Below are positions 13,109 through 20,970 of a DNA stretch of 21,514 nt, piece by piece. This DNA is from a virus. Both the position numbers and the translations under genes were made by a program. The stretch lies in IMG/VR virus record IMGVR_UViG_3300011116_000799, positions 1 to 21,514 of that record. The stretch is one strand, 5' to 3'. Under the pieces are notes generated by a model, which was not told the origin of the DNA, did not search any database, and saw only the letters and a list, made by a program, of their open reading frames with translations. Each line of letters starts with the position of its first letter. Within the stretch, counting starts at the first letter, position 1.

Positions 13109-13120
13109 TTCGGTTAAGTT
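13092..13120 (+). promoter_or_regulatory. Promoter for the 225-aa gene
   Basis: TTGACA (13092-13097) and TAAGTT (13115-13120) with a 17-base spacer. The first nine bases (TTGACAAAC) equal those of the promoter at 10658. It lies 30 bases before the next start codon. Confidence 0.55.
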
Positions 13121-13149
13121 ACGATTACCTTTCAACCACGGAGTTTAAG

Positions 13150-13827
13150 ATGTCCTTTCTCGATTCCCTTCAGCAAGACGCATTGGCCGTTCTCCATGCC
13201 ACGGCAAACGCTCTTCACGCGCAGCTCGCAAACACGCTCGCGCAGGCCGGCCACCCGGTGAGCGAAGCCGATCACGTTGACACACTCGTACAGACCGCGC
13301 AGGGGGCCGCTACGGGCGCTGCGGGTGCGCCGACCGCAACGAGCACCGCCCCGAACTACGCCGATCACGCTCTGGCGACGTTCAACCAGTCGATGACTGC
13401 GGCGCTGATCCAGTTCGCACAGCAGCACCTGCCGGCGAAGTTCCAGGGCGTCGCCGCTGACGCTGCGCAGACTGTGGCCGATATCGCCGCAGATGGCAGC
13501 GTGACCGCGAACGAAGTGGCCGGTGCAGTGGCGAATATCGGTGCGGCCGTCGCCTCGGCAGTCGCGCCGGGCGTTGCTCCGATCGCGCAAGCTGCCGCAG
13601 CGAGTGTCAGCGCAGTCACGAGCGGGCAAATGGCGCCGGAAGCGGCTGTTGCAGACGTAGCAAGCTCAGCACTGCAAGCGGGTGAGTCGATGGCCGCCGA
13701 AGCAGCAGACAAGGCGCTGCCGGGCGCGGGTGCGTTCGTGAGCGGCGTCTTCAGCGTAGTCGAACGCGCGCTGTCTGGCAAAAGCACGGCGGATACGCCG
13801 CCGACCGCAAACACCTCGGGTATGTAA
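13150..13827 (+). CDS. Unknown Ala-rich 225-aa protein
   Basis: Starts at ATG with ACGGAG eight bases upstream and its own candidate promoter. It is very Ala-rich and mostly helical: an N-terminal amphipathic helix (MSFLDSLQQDALAVLHATA), a Thr/Ala/Pro linker, a helical middle with DIAADGSVTANEVAGAV and a hydrophobic Ala/Val stretch (about residues 125-165), then a Ser/Thr-rich tail. The 'DGSVTANE' segment loosely resembles a calcium loop but is not convincing. No signal peptide. No family recognised; a virion or host-interaction role is open. The frame continues after its TAA stop into a second ORF that has no start codon of its own. Confidence 0.7.
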   Translation: MSFLDSLQQDALAVLHATANALHAQLANTLAQAGHPVSEADHVDTLVQTAQGAATGAAGAPTATSTAPNYADHALATFNQSMTAALIQFAQQHLPAKFQGVAADAAQTVADIAADGSVTANEVAGAVANIGAAVASAVAPGVAPIAQAAAASVSAVTSGQMAPEAAVADVASSALQAGESMAAEAADKALPGAGAFVSGVFSVVERALSGKSTADTPPTANTSGM

Positions 13828-14112
13828 GAAGACCGCCATATCGAGCCGCATGAAACCTACGAGCAATTCGTTGCGGACGCGCGCGCCCGGCATGGCGACA
13901 AGTTTAGCTGTCCGGCGGACGGTAAATACACGGGCGATTGTTGCCGCGCGCGCATTATCTGCCGCACACACGGCGCGTTCATGAAAGACGTGGTGGCGCC
14001 GTCAGGTGCCACCGCGGCAAAGCATAAGGGCCGCAAGGCCACCGCGAAAGGAATGGCGTCACCGCCGTTCGGCGCACTTGGCGGAATCTACACACTGCCG
14101 TTCAGGGCCTAA
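13828..14112 (+). pseudogene. Zinc-ribbon-like ORF cut off by an in-frame TAA
   Basis: Directly after the TAA of the 225-aa gene, in the same frame, 94 codons remain open. They encode a recognisable domain: ETYEQFVADARARHGDKF, then Cys residues in a 'YTGDCC..IICRTHGAF' pattern. This resembles small zinc-binding domains (DUF723-like, with '...HGDKY.. IICPEHG') found beside phage endonuclease genes. The C-terminal part is basic (AAKHKGRKATAKG). There is no ATG, GTG or TTG before the domain. The nearest ATG (13822) is followed at once by TAA. Its TAA meets the endolysin stop, overlapping 3 bases, as a genuine gene end would. A nonsense mutation in a formerly longer gene, or stop readthrough to a 320-aa product, would both explain it; sequencing error is also possible. 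Confidence 0.5.
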
Positions 14113-14636
14113 ACGATCACACTTTTCGCGAGTGCCAGCAGGGCTTGCCGATCGGCAAGCCCGTTCAAACCGCCGTTGATTCGGCGAGTGATCTTCTCGA
14201 AGTCGCCCGCGTCCGCGAGCGCATTCAATCCTTTCGTGCTCCAGTACCACGCCGCCGACAGTGCGGCGTTGTCGGGTTGTTCGAGCAGCGCGGGCTGGGC
14301 CGTCAATGGCAGGTCCAACGCCGCGCCGGCCATCGCGTAGTTCGCGCGACCGGTGATCTGAATAAGCCCGCGGCCCATGAACAGCTCGCCATCGCCCGGC
14401 TGCGTATTGCCGAGGTCCTTGCGGCCTTCATAGCCCCGCTGCGCGAGTGTCGGCCCCCACAACTCCTTCACGTAGACCAGCCGCCCGCTCTCATGGCCGA
14501 TCTGCGCGGTGAACATTGCCTGTCGCGACGGCGTGTCAATCCCCCATAGCGCCATTGCGGCGCTGATGGGGTCCGCCCACACCTGCGCCCGACGTAGCGG
14601 AATGCCGAGCGCAGCGGAGAGTGTCTGCGGGGTCAT
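14109..14636 (-). CDS. Endolysin, GH19 chitinase-like
   Basis: A 175-aa glycoside hydrolase family 19-type lysozyme that would cut the sugar backbone of peptidoglycan at lysis. GHES (47-50) carries the likely catalytic Glu 49. The GRGLIQITGRANY block (88-100) is the family's best-known signature, and W-rich segments (AAWYWSTKGLNALAD) follow. No signal peptide or signal-anchor is seen, so it should need the holin for release. The ATG overlaps the stop of the small membrane-protein gene (ATGA). It is the last gene of the leftward late operon; the convergent zinc-ribbon-like ORF overlaps its stop by 3 bases. Confidence 0.9.
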   Translation of the reverse strand: MTPQTLSAALGIPLRRAQVWADPISAAMALWGIDTPSRQAMFTAQIGHESGRLVYVKELWGPTLAQRGYEGRKDLGNTQPGDGELFMGRGLIQITGRANYAMAGAALDLPLTAQPALLEQPDNAALSAAWYWSTKGLNALADAGDFEKITRRINGGLNGLADRQALLALAKSVIV

Positions 14637-14779
14637 GGCTTGGCCGGTACTTGCTTGACTATGCAGGTTTGCTCGTGCACGGCGCGAGCCGTGTGCAGTT
14701 CGTAGAATGACGCGGCTAGATTAGCGAGCGCGAGAACCAGAAGAATCGCCACGGTGTGGCGGACAAGGCGTGGACTCAT
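14633..14779 (-). CDS. 48-aa membrane protein in the lysis cassette
   Basis: The ATG overlaps the holin stop and the TGA overlaps the endolysin start, both as ATGA. A short basic N-terminus (MSPRLVRH) is followed by a single membrane segment (about 9-26, TVAILLVLALANLAASF) and a 20-residue periplasmic tail with one Cys. It has no lipobox, so it is not a clear outer-membrane spanin, and it is short for an inner-membrane spanin. A holin regulator (antiholin) or a reduced spanin are options. It overlaps both lysis genes, which supports a lysis role. Confidence 0.65.
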   Translation of the reverse strand: MSPRLVRHTVAILLVLALANLAASFYELHTARAVHEQTCIVKQVPAKP

Positions 14780-15165
14780 GATTTACTCTTTCCCTCAATT
14801 TCCCCTATTGTGGACTTGTGCTCATCGCGTGTCGCGTCATTTGCTTCGTTACACTTAACAGGTTCTTCATCAGGGATGTTCACGCCTAATTTCGACTCGA
14901 TCAACCGCTCCAAATAGTCGATTGTGCGCTGCGCACCGAGCCACCCCGACACACCAACGAACACGAAGGTCAGATCGTCGGACACGCCACCAGCGTGGCA
15001 AAGCTTCGCCACGAGCAGCCCGACGAACCCGGCACCGAGCGCGCCAAGCATTGCTGTCTGCCAGGTCGATGCTTCCTTGCGCATCAGCGCCCCGATCAAC
15101 CCCCCAAAGAAAGCCAGCGTGACTTGCGACAGGCTTTCGAACCATTTATTGTCGTCGACCTGCAT
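14776..15165 (-). CDS. Holin
   Basis: A 129-aa membrane protein between tail fibre and endolysin genes. Three hydrophobic segments are seen (about 14-30 with TLAFFGGLIGALM, 36-57 with AMLGALGAGFVGLLVAKL, and 63-82), then a long charged cytoplasmic C-terminus. This fits a class I holin (LydA/phage_holin-type) that makes holes in the inner membrane for the endolysin. The ATG overlaps the fibre gene stop (TGATG). The three-TM count is from reading hydrophobicity by eye. Confidence 0.75.
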   Translation of the reverse strand: MQVDDNKWFESLSQVTLAFFGGLIGALMRKEASTWQTAMLGALGAGFVGLLVAKLCHAGGVSDDLTFVFVGVSGWLGAQRTIDYLERLIESKLGVNIPDEEPVKCNEANDATRDEHKSTIGEIEGKSKS

Positions 15166-16589
15166 CAAGCGTACTCGCGAACGATAACCCGGCCTGCGCC
15201 ACCGGCGCCGCCGTAAAAAGCGGGTTGGCCAGGCCCGCCAACGGCGCCCCCGCCGCCGGCACCAGGTGATTGGGAGTCCTGCCCGTTGCCGCTCAAATTG
15301 AATGGCTGACCGCCTTGGCCGAAATATGACTGCCCACCAAAAGAGCCTACAAGTTGCGCGAGCGACAGCACCGAAGACGTAGTGGCCGCGCCGCCTTGCG
15401 CGTTTACGCTACCATTGAAACCCAACCCTCCCGGCGCAGAGCCGACTGAGAACGGGAAAGTTCCGCTAGTCACCCCCTGAAACCCTCCAACACCACCTGT
15501 CGCGTAAAGTAATGCGCCGAACGAGGCTTTTTGACCGGGGTTACCCGCATTAGCGCCAGGCGCCGTCCGCATACCGCCGTCCCCGACAACTATCGCGACA
15601 CTAGAAAATCCGCTAGTAAAAACCTGTCGCGCATACCCGCCCGCACCACCGCCGGAAGCAATCGCGGATTGGCTACCTGATGTCGCCCCCGTGCCGCCAC
15701 CCGACCCGCCACCAGCCAAAACTTCCACATCAACGCTTGTCGTGAGTGCCAACGGATTGAACGTAGATGCACCAGTTGTCGTGGCTGCACCACCATTAAC
15801 TGACACGAACTGAACGCCGCCAACGTTGCTATAGACAGAAGTACGAAGCAGCCGCCCTGTCGCCTGCCCGAGCTGTAGTGGTTGCGTACTCAACGTGGCG
15901 GCTGCGACGTTCTCCGCTGCCTGCACGATATTCGTGCCGTCGCCACTAACGCGAGTCGGGGACGCGTTTTGCGGAATCGTAACGCCCGAACCGGCCGCTG
16001 TTTTTACGATCGTCACGAAAGCCCCAGTCGTGCTGTTCGTGATCGTCCAATTCGTGACCCAGTTCGGCAGGATGACGGTCAGTGCGCTGGTGAGCGTACC
16101 CGCGAGCGTGATGCTGCCTTTCGCGGCCTGCGCGGGCGTCGGTGTAACTGTTCCGCCCGTCAGGCCCGTGAGCGCGGTCGTACCGTACTGGAAACCCGGC
16201 ACCCAGTTCGTGCCGGTTGTGTCCGGGTTGTTCTGGTTGTTGTCGGCAGTGTTAATCCAGTTGCCGAGCGAATCCGCGCTTTGGAGATATGCGCCTTTCG
16301 GGTAGCCGTTGATGTTTGAGTTCGTCGCGAACGTCGAATCATACTGCCACTGGCCGCCGTTCAGAATCCACCAGGCGACGCGCGCCACCTGATTCATGCC
16401 GCCGTTGAAATCCTCGCCCTGGGGCGGCACACCGCCCGATTCCGGCGGCTGCATGGTCAGCGGCGGGAAGCCGAGCGTCTGCGACGCGCGCGTAGGATCG
16501 GAAGTCGTGACGGGCAGTTCGACGCGCGCCGTGTCTCCTTGCGCGAAGGGTACGTACCACTTGAGCGGAATAGATGCTTGTGCGGTCAT
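15165..16589 (-). CDS. Tail fibre with glycine-rich receptor-binding tip
   Basis: A 474-aa fibre protein. The N-terminal ~125 residues are a typical baseplate-attachment region (LGFPPLTMQPPESGGVPPQG, then GGMNQVARVAWWILNGG). The middle (about 140-240) is a Thr/Ala-rich shaft. From about residue 290 to the end come many Gly-rich loops (AGGGSGGGTG, ASGGGAGGY, GAGGGGAVGGPGQ), closing with GGAGGAGRVIVREYA. Such polyglycine C-termini form stacked-helix adhesins like the S16 gp38 tip, so this part probably binds the host surface. AGGTGA precedes the ATG. It follows the signal-peptide-bearing fibre gene. Confidence 0.8.
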   Translation of the reverse strand: MTAQASIPLKWYVPFAQGDTARVELPVTTSDPTRASQTLGFPPLTMQPPESGGVPPQGEDFNGGMNQVARVAWWILNGGQWQYDSTFATNSNINGYPKGAYLQSADSLGNWINTADNNQNNPDTTGTNWVPGFQYGTTALTGLTGGTVTPTPAQAAKGSITLAGTLTSALTVILPNWVTNWTITNSTTGAFVTIVKTAAGSGVTIPQNASPTRVSGDGTNIVQAAENVAAATLSTQPLQLGQATGRLLRTSVYSNVGGVQFVSVNGGAATTTGASTFNPLALTTSVDVEVLAGGGSGGGTGATSGSQSAIASGGGAGGYARQVFTSGFSSVAIVVGDGGMRTAPGANAGNPGQKASFGALLYATGGVGGFQGVTSGTFPFSVGSAPGGLGFNGSVNAQGGAATTSSVLSLAQLVGSFGGQSYFGQGGQPFNLSGNGQDSQSPGAGGGGAVGGPGQPAFYGGAGGAGRVIVREYA

Positions 16590-16629
16590 ATCGGTTTCAC
16601 CTGTTCAATAGGCAAAGTATATCATCGTG

Positions 16630-17790
16630 TCACTGCATTACGCGCAAGTAGTAGACGGACGCAGTCGGCGCCGCCCCCGTGCCGCTCTTAGCTTGGCAGA
16701 CAGCAGTCGTGACGACCCCCGGCGCACTGACATAGGCGTGCCAAAAGAACGCGTCGCCGGGGTATGTGGCGGGTGTTGCGGCGACCGTGTTGCCGACGAC
16801 TGCACCGGTTACGGTCGTGTTGACTGTCGCGCACGCGCCTTCGACCAGATTCGAGCCGCCAATGCTCGCCGTTGTCGCTCGCAGTGGCGGCTTGATGTCC
16901 ACGCCCCGAAGCGTGAGCGTGCCGGGGATGATGAAGTTCGGCGCTGTGTTGACTTCGGGCCACACGTCTGACACGCCATCCGTGTAGGCGAGCAGCGACG
17001 TGTTGTTGCCGCTTCCTTGGGGCAGGGTGAAACCCGTACCGGTCGAACCGCCCAAACCATCCGACAGTTTGACAGTGATCGAGAATGCGCCAGTCGTGTT
17101 GTTCTGGAAGCCGATCCGACGCGCGCCAGCGAGGTACGTGCCGTTCGGGATGACGATCGTTGCGTTGCTCGTCAGTGTGCCGCTGAGGCTGGCCGTACGC
17201 GAGCCCGCAGGCAGCGGAGACCCCGAAAGCTGCGGCGTGCCGCTGTAGCCCGTACCACCATAGAAAACGGTCGCAGCAGTCACGGCGCCGCTTGATACCG
17301 ACGATACATACAACAGGCCGTCGCCATTGCCGCCAACCATCGTGATCACGTCACCGACCTGGTAGCCCGTGCCGCCTGCGACAATGCCTGTCACGCTCGC
17401 AATCGCACCGCTCGAAGTTGTAACGCCAAAGATCGCACCAATACCTGCCGTTGCGAAGTTATACGTACCACCCGTAATGGTCATCGGGACGTAAGCCGTG
17501 CGCGCGAGGATCAGTTGCCTGACAAACGCACTCGTCGTGACGCGCGTCGAGTTGTCCGTGTAACCCTGCGTCACGGCGTGTGTGTTTGCGCCAAAGGTGT
17601 TCGCACCGTTCAGCGTGACGGCGCCGGTCGTCAGGATTGATGTCGATCCGTTAATCGAGCCGCCAGTGATTGCCGGCGCGGCGAGCGCAGCATTCAGCGC
17701 CGTAGCAGTCAGCACCGTGTTTGATGAAAACTGTGCGCGCGCCGAGACGCAGGCCACGGAGAGCACGATTGCCAAACATATGCGTTTCAT
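16630..17790 (-). CDS. Tail-fibre-like protein with signal peptide
   Basis: A 386-aa protein. Residues 1-19 look like a Sec signal peptide (basic MKR, hydrophobic core ICLAIVLSVACV, ARA before Gln 20). The following QFSSNTVLTATALNAAL opens many phage tail-fibre-type proteins. The rest is Gly/Thr/Ser-rich beta repeats (GGTYNFATAG, ATVFYGGTGYSGTPQL), with an SLSGTLTSNATIVIPNGTY module also partly shared with the neighbouring fibre. The C-terminus has paired Cys (AVCQ, GACATV). AGGG precedes the ATG, 2 bases after the DUF2612 stop. An exported virion protein is odd; the peptide may be retained as a non-cleaved anchor or the protein may act in the periplasm. Confidence 0.7.
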   Translation of the reverse strand: MKRICLAIVLSVACVSARAQFSSNTVLTATALNAALAAPAITGGSINGSTSILTTGAVTLNGANTFGANTHAVTQGYTDNSTRVTTSAFVRQLILARTAYVPMTITGGTYNFATAGIGAIFGVTTSSGAIASVTGIVAGGTGYQVGDVITMVGGNGDGLLYVSSVSSGAVTAATVFYGGTGYSGTPQLSGSPLPAGSRTASLSGTLTSNATIVIPNGTYLAGARRIGFQNNTTGAFSITVKLSDGLGGSTGTGFTLPQGSGNNTSLLAYTDGVSDVWPEVNTAPNFIIPGTLTLRGVDIKPPLRATTASIGGSNLVEGACATVNTTVTGAVVGNTVAATPATYPGDAFFWHAYVSAPGVVTTAVCQAKSGTGAAPTASVYYLRVMQ

Positions 17791-17792
17791 AC

Positions 17793-18548
17793 TTACCCTA
17801 ATTGGGATTGATCGAGTATAAATGCGCTGCCGGAGTTACTCAGCAGGCTACCCCCGGGCGCGCCCCTCGGGTAGAACGGACCCTGACCCCAACCCGTCAC
17901 ATACTTCGGATCGGCGCCGTCGTTCATGCTCTCGAAACCAAACGGGGCATAGGCGATCACTTCGTAAATGAACGTCGCGGTCGTACCGGCAGGCTGCGGG
18001 AACAATCCTGATTGAATGATCGATTTTTCGACTGGCGTCGGAAAGAATTCGAAGTGATAGCCAATGTGCATCGGGTTCGCGATGTCATAGCCGACGAAAC
18101 AGCGCCCGCGCGCCCCGAACATGGCGCGCATCAGTGCATTGATCGACGGGCAGTCGCATGTCGCGATGTTCGCCGCGGCCTTCACTAGCAGAAGCTGGCG
18201 ATAATAGGCATCCTGCAAGGGGAACGACACGGTGCCGGCCGCTGCGCCACCGTAGAACGGTGCCTGCGACCACGGTTGCCACTGCATGCCCGGCGTCGAA
18301 TTGATGTTGAAGCCGAAGTTGTCGCCCGGCGTCTGCGCGATCTTAATATAGCGCGACTGTCCAAGGATTCGCCCCCATATGTCAAGTCCGAACCCTTGAG
18401 CCGTCGAGATGTCCCAGACGTAAGACAGAAACTGGTCCGTGAATTGCGTCGGATCGATCCATTGATCGAAGTCGGAAAGCAGCGCAAGCAGCGTCGGGCT
18501 GTTCGCGTACTGCCTCATCACCGTTTTGCCGAGGTATCCGGTCGTCAC
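17793..18548 (-). CDS. Baseplate protein, DUF2612
   Basis: A 251-aa protein of the DUF2612 family, a baseplate component placed after gpJ-like genes and before fibres (positionally like P2 gpI). I chose GTG 18548, whose GTGA overlaps the stop of the small upstream ORF and has GGAG eight bases before it, although the frame opens eight codons earlier. The DPTQFTDQFLSYVWDISTAQ span, GFGLDIWGRILG and a YYRQLLLVKAAANIATCDCPSINALM helix are family-like; the C-terminal segment includes FGFESMNDG. It should connect baseplate wedge and fibres. Confidence 0.82.
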   Translation of the reverse strand: MTTGYLGKTVMRQYANSPTLLALLSDFDQWIDPTQFTDQFLSYVWDISTAQGFGLDIWGRILGQSRYIKIAQTPGDNFGFNINSTPGMQWQPWSQAPFYGGAAAGTVSFPLQDAYYRQLLLVKAAANIATCDCPSINALMRAMFGARGRCFVGYDIANPMHIGYHFEFFPTPVEKSIIQSGLFPQPAGTTATFIYEVIAYAPFGFESMNDGADPKYVTGWGQGPFYPRGAPGGSLLSNSGSAFILDQSQLG

Positions 18549-18673
18549 GATACGGTCTCCGCCACCAGCCACACGAGCCGCATTGCATGCGCCAGTTCGG
18601 GCGCTTTGTGCGGGCCGACGTTTTTGCCAACACTTGGGCTAGAAATCAGGTAGATGCCAGTTCGTTTCATCAT
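18545..18673 (-). CDS. 42-aa ORF between baseplate genes
   Basis: The ATG overlaps the gpJ stop (ATGA) and the TGA overlaps the DUF2612 start (GTGA). It encodes a 42-aa product starting MMKRTGIYLISSPSVG and ending MRLVWLVAETVS. I recognise no family. The tight overlap at both ends is the main reason to call it a gene. Confidence 0.5.
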   Translation of the reverse strand: MMKRTGIYLISSPSVGKNVGPHKAPELAHAMRLVWLVAETVS

Positions 18674-19938
18674 ACCGAGACGGCGTTCACCGTGACACTC
18701 AATTTAGGAAGTACGGGTTGCTGGTCAATACCCATCGTGAGCGACGCACCGCTACTTGGCGCAGGGCTAGTGCCGATAAAGATTGTCACGGGCGTGATGT
18801 TGCCAAGCGCGAGGATCGGCGCACTATATTCAGCGGCAACGATCTGACCACCGATCCGTGCGCGCGGCACGCTGATCGTGCCGTCAGCCGACGTGAAGCC
18901 GTTCGCGAACGCTGCCGCGACAACCGCCTGCACCTGCGTAATGTAGTTCGCTGGCAGCGTGGAAAGGTTCGCCACATTGACCGTGATGTACACGCTTGTG
19001 TTCGCGGGGCGAACGAAGCGCACCGGATACGTCGGGTACGGCGCGACGTAATTTACCGTGTCCTGCACATTGACCGTCACGAGCGTGCCGAGCCCAGCCG
19101 ACGTTGACATACCGCAACCGCAATCTAGCTTTGAGTTGATTGCCGCCGCCACATCGGCGTTTGCACCGCCCGTCACGCTAATTGCGAGCGAGTGTGCCGG
19201 AATTGGGTAGCTCGTCGTGCCGTAGGTGATTGCGGCATCGCCACCGTTGTTGTAGATAAACAGGTCCGTGACGCCCGTCACGTTCGCGATAGCGGCGCGC
19301 ACGTTCGCGGCTTGACCGACACCGCCGATCTGCACGGATGCGGCGCGGCGCGTCTCGAACTCGACACGAGTTTCGGTATCCGTGCCGGGTGAACTCGGTG
19401 CGCTGTTCGATACCGCTATCCAGTTCGGGACTTGCTGATAGATGCGAAGATCATTGACGCCCGCGGCGGGCGCACTGCCCGCTACGAGAGATTGAAATAT
19501 AACGGGTGCCGTGCCGCCGGCGCTATAGACGACCTCCGTTGTCGATGCCCAGATCGTGCCGTCAGCCGACTTGACCTGAGAACCTGCGGGGAGCGTCGCG
19601 CCGATCGTGCCGGTGACGGTTGCCTGTACTGTTGCAAATGTCGCAGCTTGCCGCGTCAGGAAGTAGATGCGGCCGAGCGCGTCCTGATAGACGCCGCTGG
19701 CGGTCATCGGGTCAATGTTCGCGATCAGGTCGGCTAGCGCCGCCTGAAAGGCCGTGACCATGTACGCCTGGGACTGTTGAAGCTGCCCTTGCGGCGTTGT
19801 CAGTTCGGTGTTGAGCGCCTTGCCCGAAAGGGCGAACGCGGACGCCCAATCCGCCTGTACGCCCGACAGAATGGTCTGTTCGTCGAACGTTTTCAGTCCG
19901 GTCGGGGTAAAAACTGGAATTGGGACATTTGTAGCCAT
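18670..19938 (-). CDS. Baseplate J-like protein
   Basis: A 422-aa protein of the baseplate J / Mu gp47 family, a wedge component of contractile tails. It opens with PIPVFTPTGLKTFDEQTILSG, has a helix and a NIDPMTASGVYQDALGRIYF segment typical of the first domain, then GTIGATLPAGSQVKSADG, a common J signature. ETRVEFETRRAASVQIGGVG starts the second domain, with long beta repeats to the end. No strong ribosome binding site is seen upstream; 53 noncoding bases separate it from the spike gene. Confidence 0.9.
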   Translation of the reverse strand: MATNVPIPVFTPTGLKTFDEQTILSGVQADWASAFALSGKALNTELTTPQGQLQQSQAYMVTAFQAALADLIANIDPMTASGVYQDALGRIYFLTRQAATFATVQATVTGTIGATLPAGSQVKSADGTIWASTTEVVYSAGGTAPVIFQSLVAGSAPAAGVNDLRIYQQVPNWIAVSNSAPSSPGTDTETRVEFETRRAASVQIGGVGQAANVRAAIANVTGVTDLFIYNNGGDAAITYGTTSYPIPAHSLAISVTGGANADVAAAINSKLDCGCGMSTSAGLGTLVTVNVQDTVNYVAPYPTYPVRFVRPANTSVYITVNVANLSTLPANYITQVQAVVAAAFANGFTSADGTISVPRARIGGQIVAAEYSAPILALGNITPVTIFIGTSPAPSSGASLTMGIDQQPVLPKLSVTVNAVSV

Positions 19939-19991
19939 GGCGCAGAGTGTAACGCAATCTCAACGGCATGGCGATAGCTACAGATTATCGG

Positions 19992-20726
19992 TCAGTTGCG
20001 CGGCGGCCCGACTACACCACCCTGCGGATCGTTGTGGGTGTGCGTCGATTGCCTCACGCCGTTGATAATCGCGTCAGGTGCGACGATCGTGCCCGCGAAG
20101 GCATACGCGCCGGCGCCAGTCTTCGTGCCCGACATCGTGCCGTTGAGCGTCACATCGGCGTCGATCGTGAAGCCGCCTGGCGCGGTTAGGTGCGCGGTCG
20201 TGCCAGCGGTGATCGTGACGCTCGACCCCGCCTGGAGCGTAATCGCGCCGGGCGAATGGATGACGATACCCGCGCCGCCCGGCTGAAACTGCACATATTG
20301 TGTCGCGTCCGGGTTCAAGACTCCGCCGATATACAACCCGTCCGCTGTGTTGTGCGAACGCTGCGTTGCTGCGGGGCCGGGCGCGCGCGTTTGCTTCACG
20401 TTCGTGATGTCGTTCTCGGCGAAAATCGCGATGCCGATATCGTTCACGACCGGATCGAGAATCACCGCGCTGGGTCCGCCCTGGTATCGCACGTACGGCA
20501 CGTTATAGATTGGTGCCTGCGCGAGCACGAGATTGTTCGTGTCCGTCTCCATTACGAGCGGCTGCACGGTCAGGAAGCCCACTTTGCCGGATACCGGATT
20601 AACCGCCTGCACCTGCACGAGTTGGCATGTGTGCACGCCAAGCAGCAACCTCGTGATGATGAACAGCTGCGCACGGTCGGGGTCAAACTGAGCTTCAAAA
20701 GGTGAATTGTAAAGTTTGCCGGTCAT
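19992..20726 (-). CDS. Baseplate spike (gpV/Gp138-like)
   Basis: A 244-aa protein. The N-terminal ~100 residues fit an OB-fold hub domain. Then comes a beta-helix-like part with short hydrophobic repeats (ITLQAGSSVTITAGTTAHL, DADVTLNGTMSG), and the C-terminal tip ends STHTHNDPQGGVVGPPRN. The HTH with Gly/Pro is like metal-binding spike tips of P2 gpV/phi92 gp138. It would puncture the outer membrane. GGAA lies eight bases upstream of the start. Confidence 0.87.
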   Translation of the reverse strand: MTGKLYNSPFEAQFDPDRAQLFIITRLLLGVHTCQLVQVQAVNPVSGKVGFLTVQPLVMETDTNNLVLAQAPIYNVPYVRYQGGPSAVILDPVVNDIGIAIFAENDITNVKQTRAPGPAATQRSHNTADGLYIGGVLNPDATQYVQFQPGGAGIVIHSPGAITLQAGSSVTITAGTTAHLTAPGGFTIDADVTLNGTMSGTKTGAGAYAFAGTIVAPDAIINGVRQSTHTHNDPQGGVVGPPRN

Positions 20727-20754
20727 AGTTTTCCACGCCGCTGCCGATTGGGGG

Positions 20755-20970
20755 TCATTCTACATAACTGCGGAATGCGGCGTATTCGGGGTGCTTCAGC
20801 TGTGCCGCGCGAAACATCGCGCCAAGAAGGTGTAGGTGTCCAAGGTAGACACGGCCGCTGCGACAGCACCTCGACGACCATGTAGCCGGGTGCCCACAGG
20901 CGCAGAGCTTGTTCAGGAATTTTTCACCACCTCGCCGGTTTGCATGTTCTTTACGCGCGCGATCGTCCAT
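20755..20970 (-). CDS. Small Cys-rich ORF, unknown
   Basis: The frame encodes 71 aa from ATG 20970, overlapping the end of the 61-aa gene by 58 bases; a later, non-canonical CTG start near that gene's stop is conceivable. It contains LCACGHPATWSSRCCRSG, a CxCGH...CC pattern that could bind one zinc, then a hydrophobic LGHLHLLGAMFR helix. It ends 28 bases before the spike gene. The start is uncertain, and no family is recognised. Confidence 0.4.
   Translation of the reverse strand: MDDRARKEHANRRGGEKFLNKLCACGHPATWSSRCCRSGRVYLGHLHLLGAMFRAAQLKHPEYAAFRSYVE

Noticed and set aside
13857-14042. Minus-strand ORF opposite the zinc-ribbon-like region
   Set aside because: It has no ribosome binding site and no family pattern, and the plus strand carries a recognisable domain.
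15882-16319. Plus-strand ORFs opposite the tail fibre gene
   Set aside because: They are antisense to a low-complexity, Gly/Thr-rich gene, which leaves open frames by composition.
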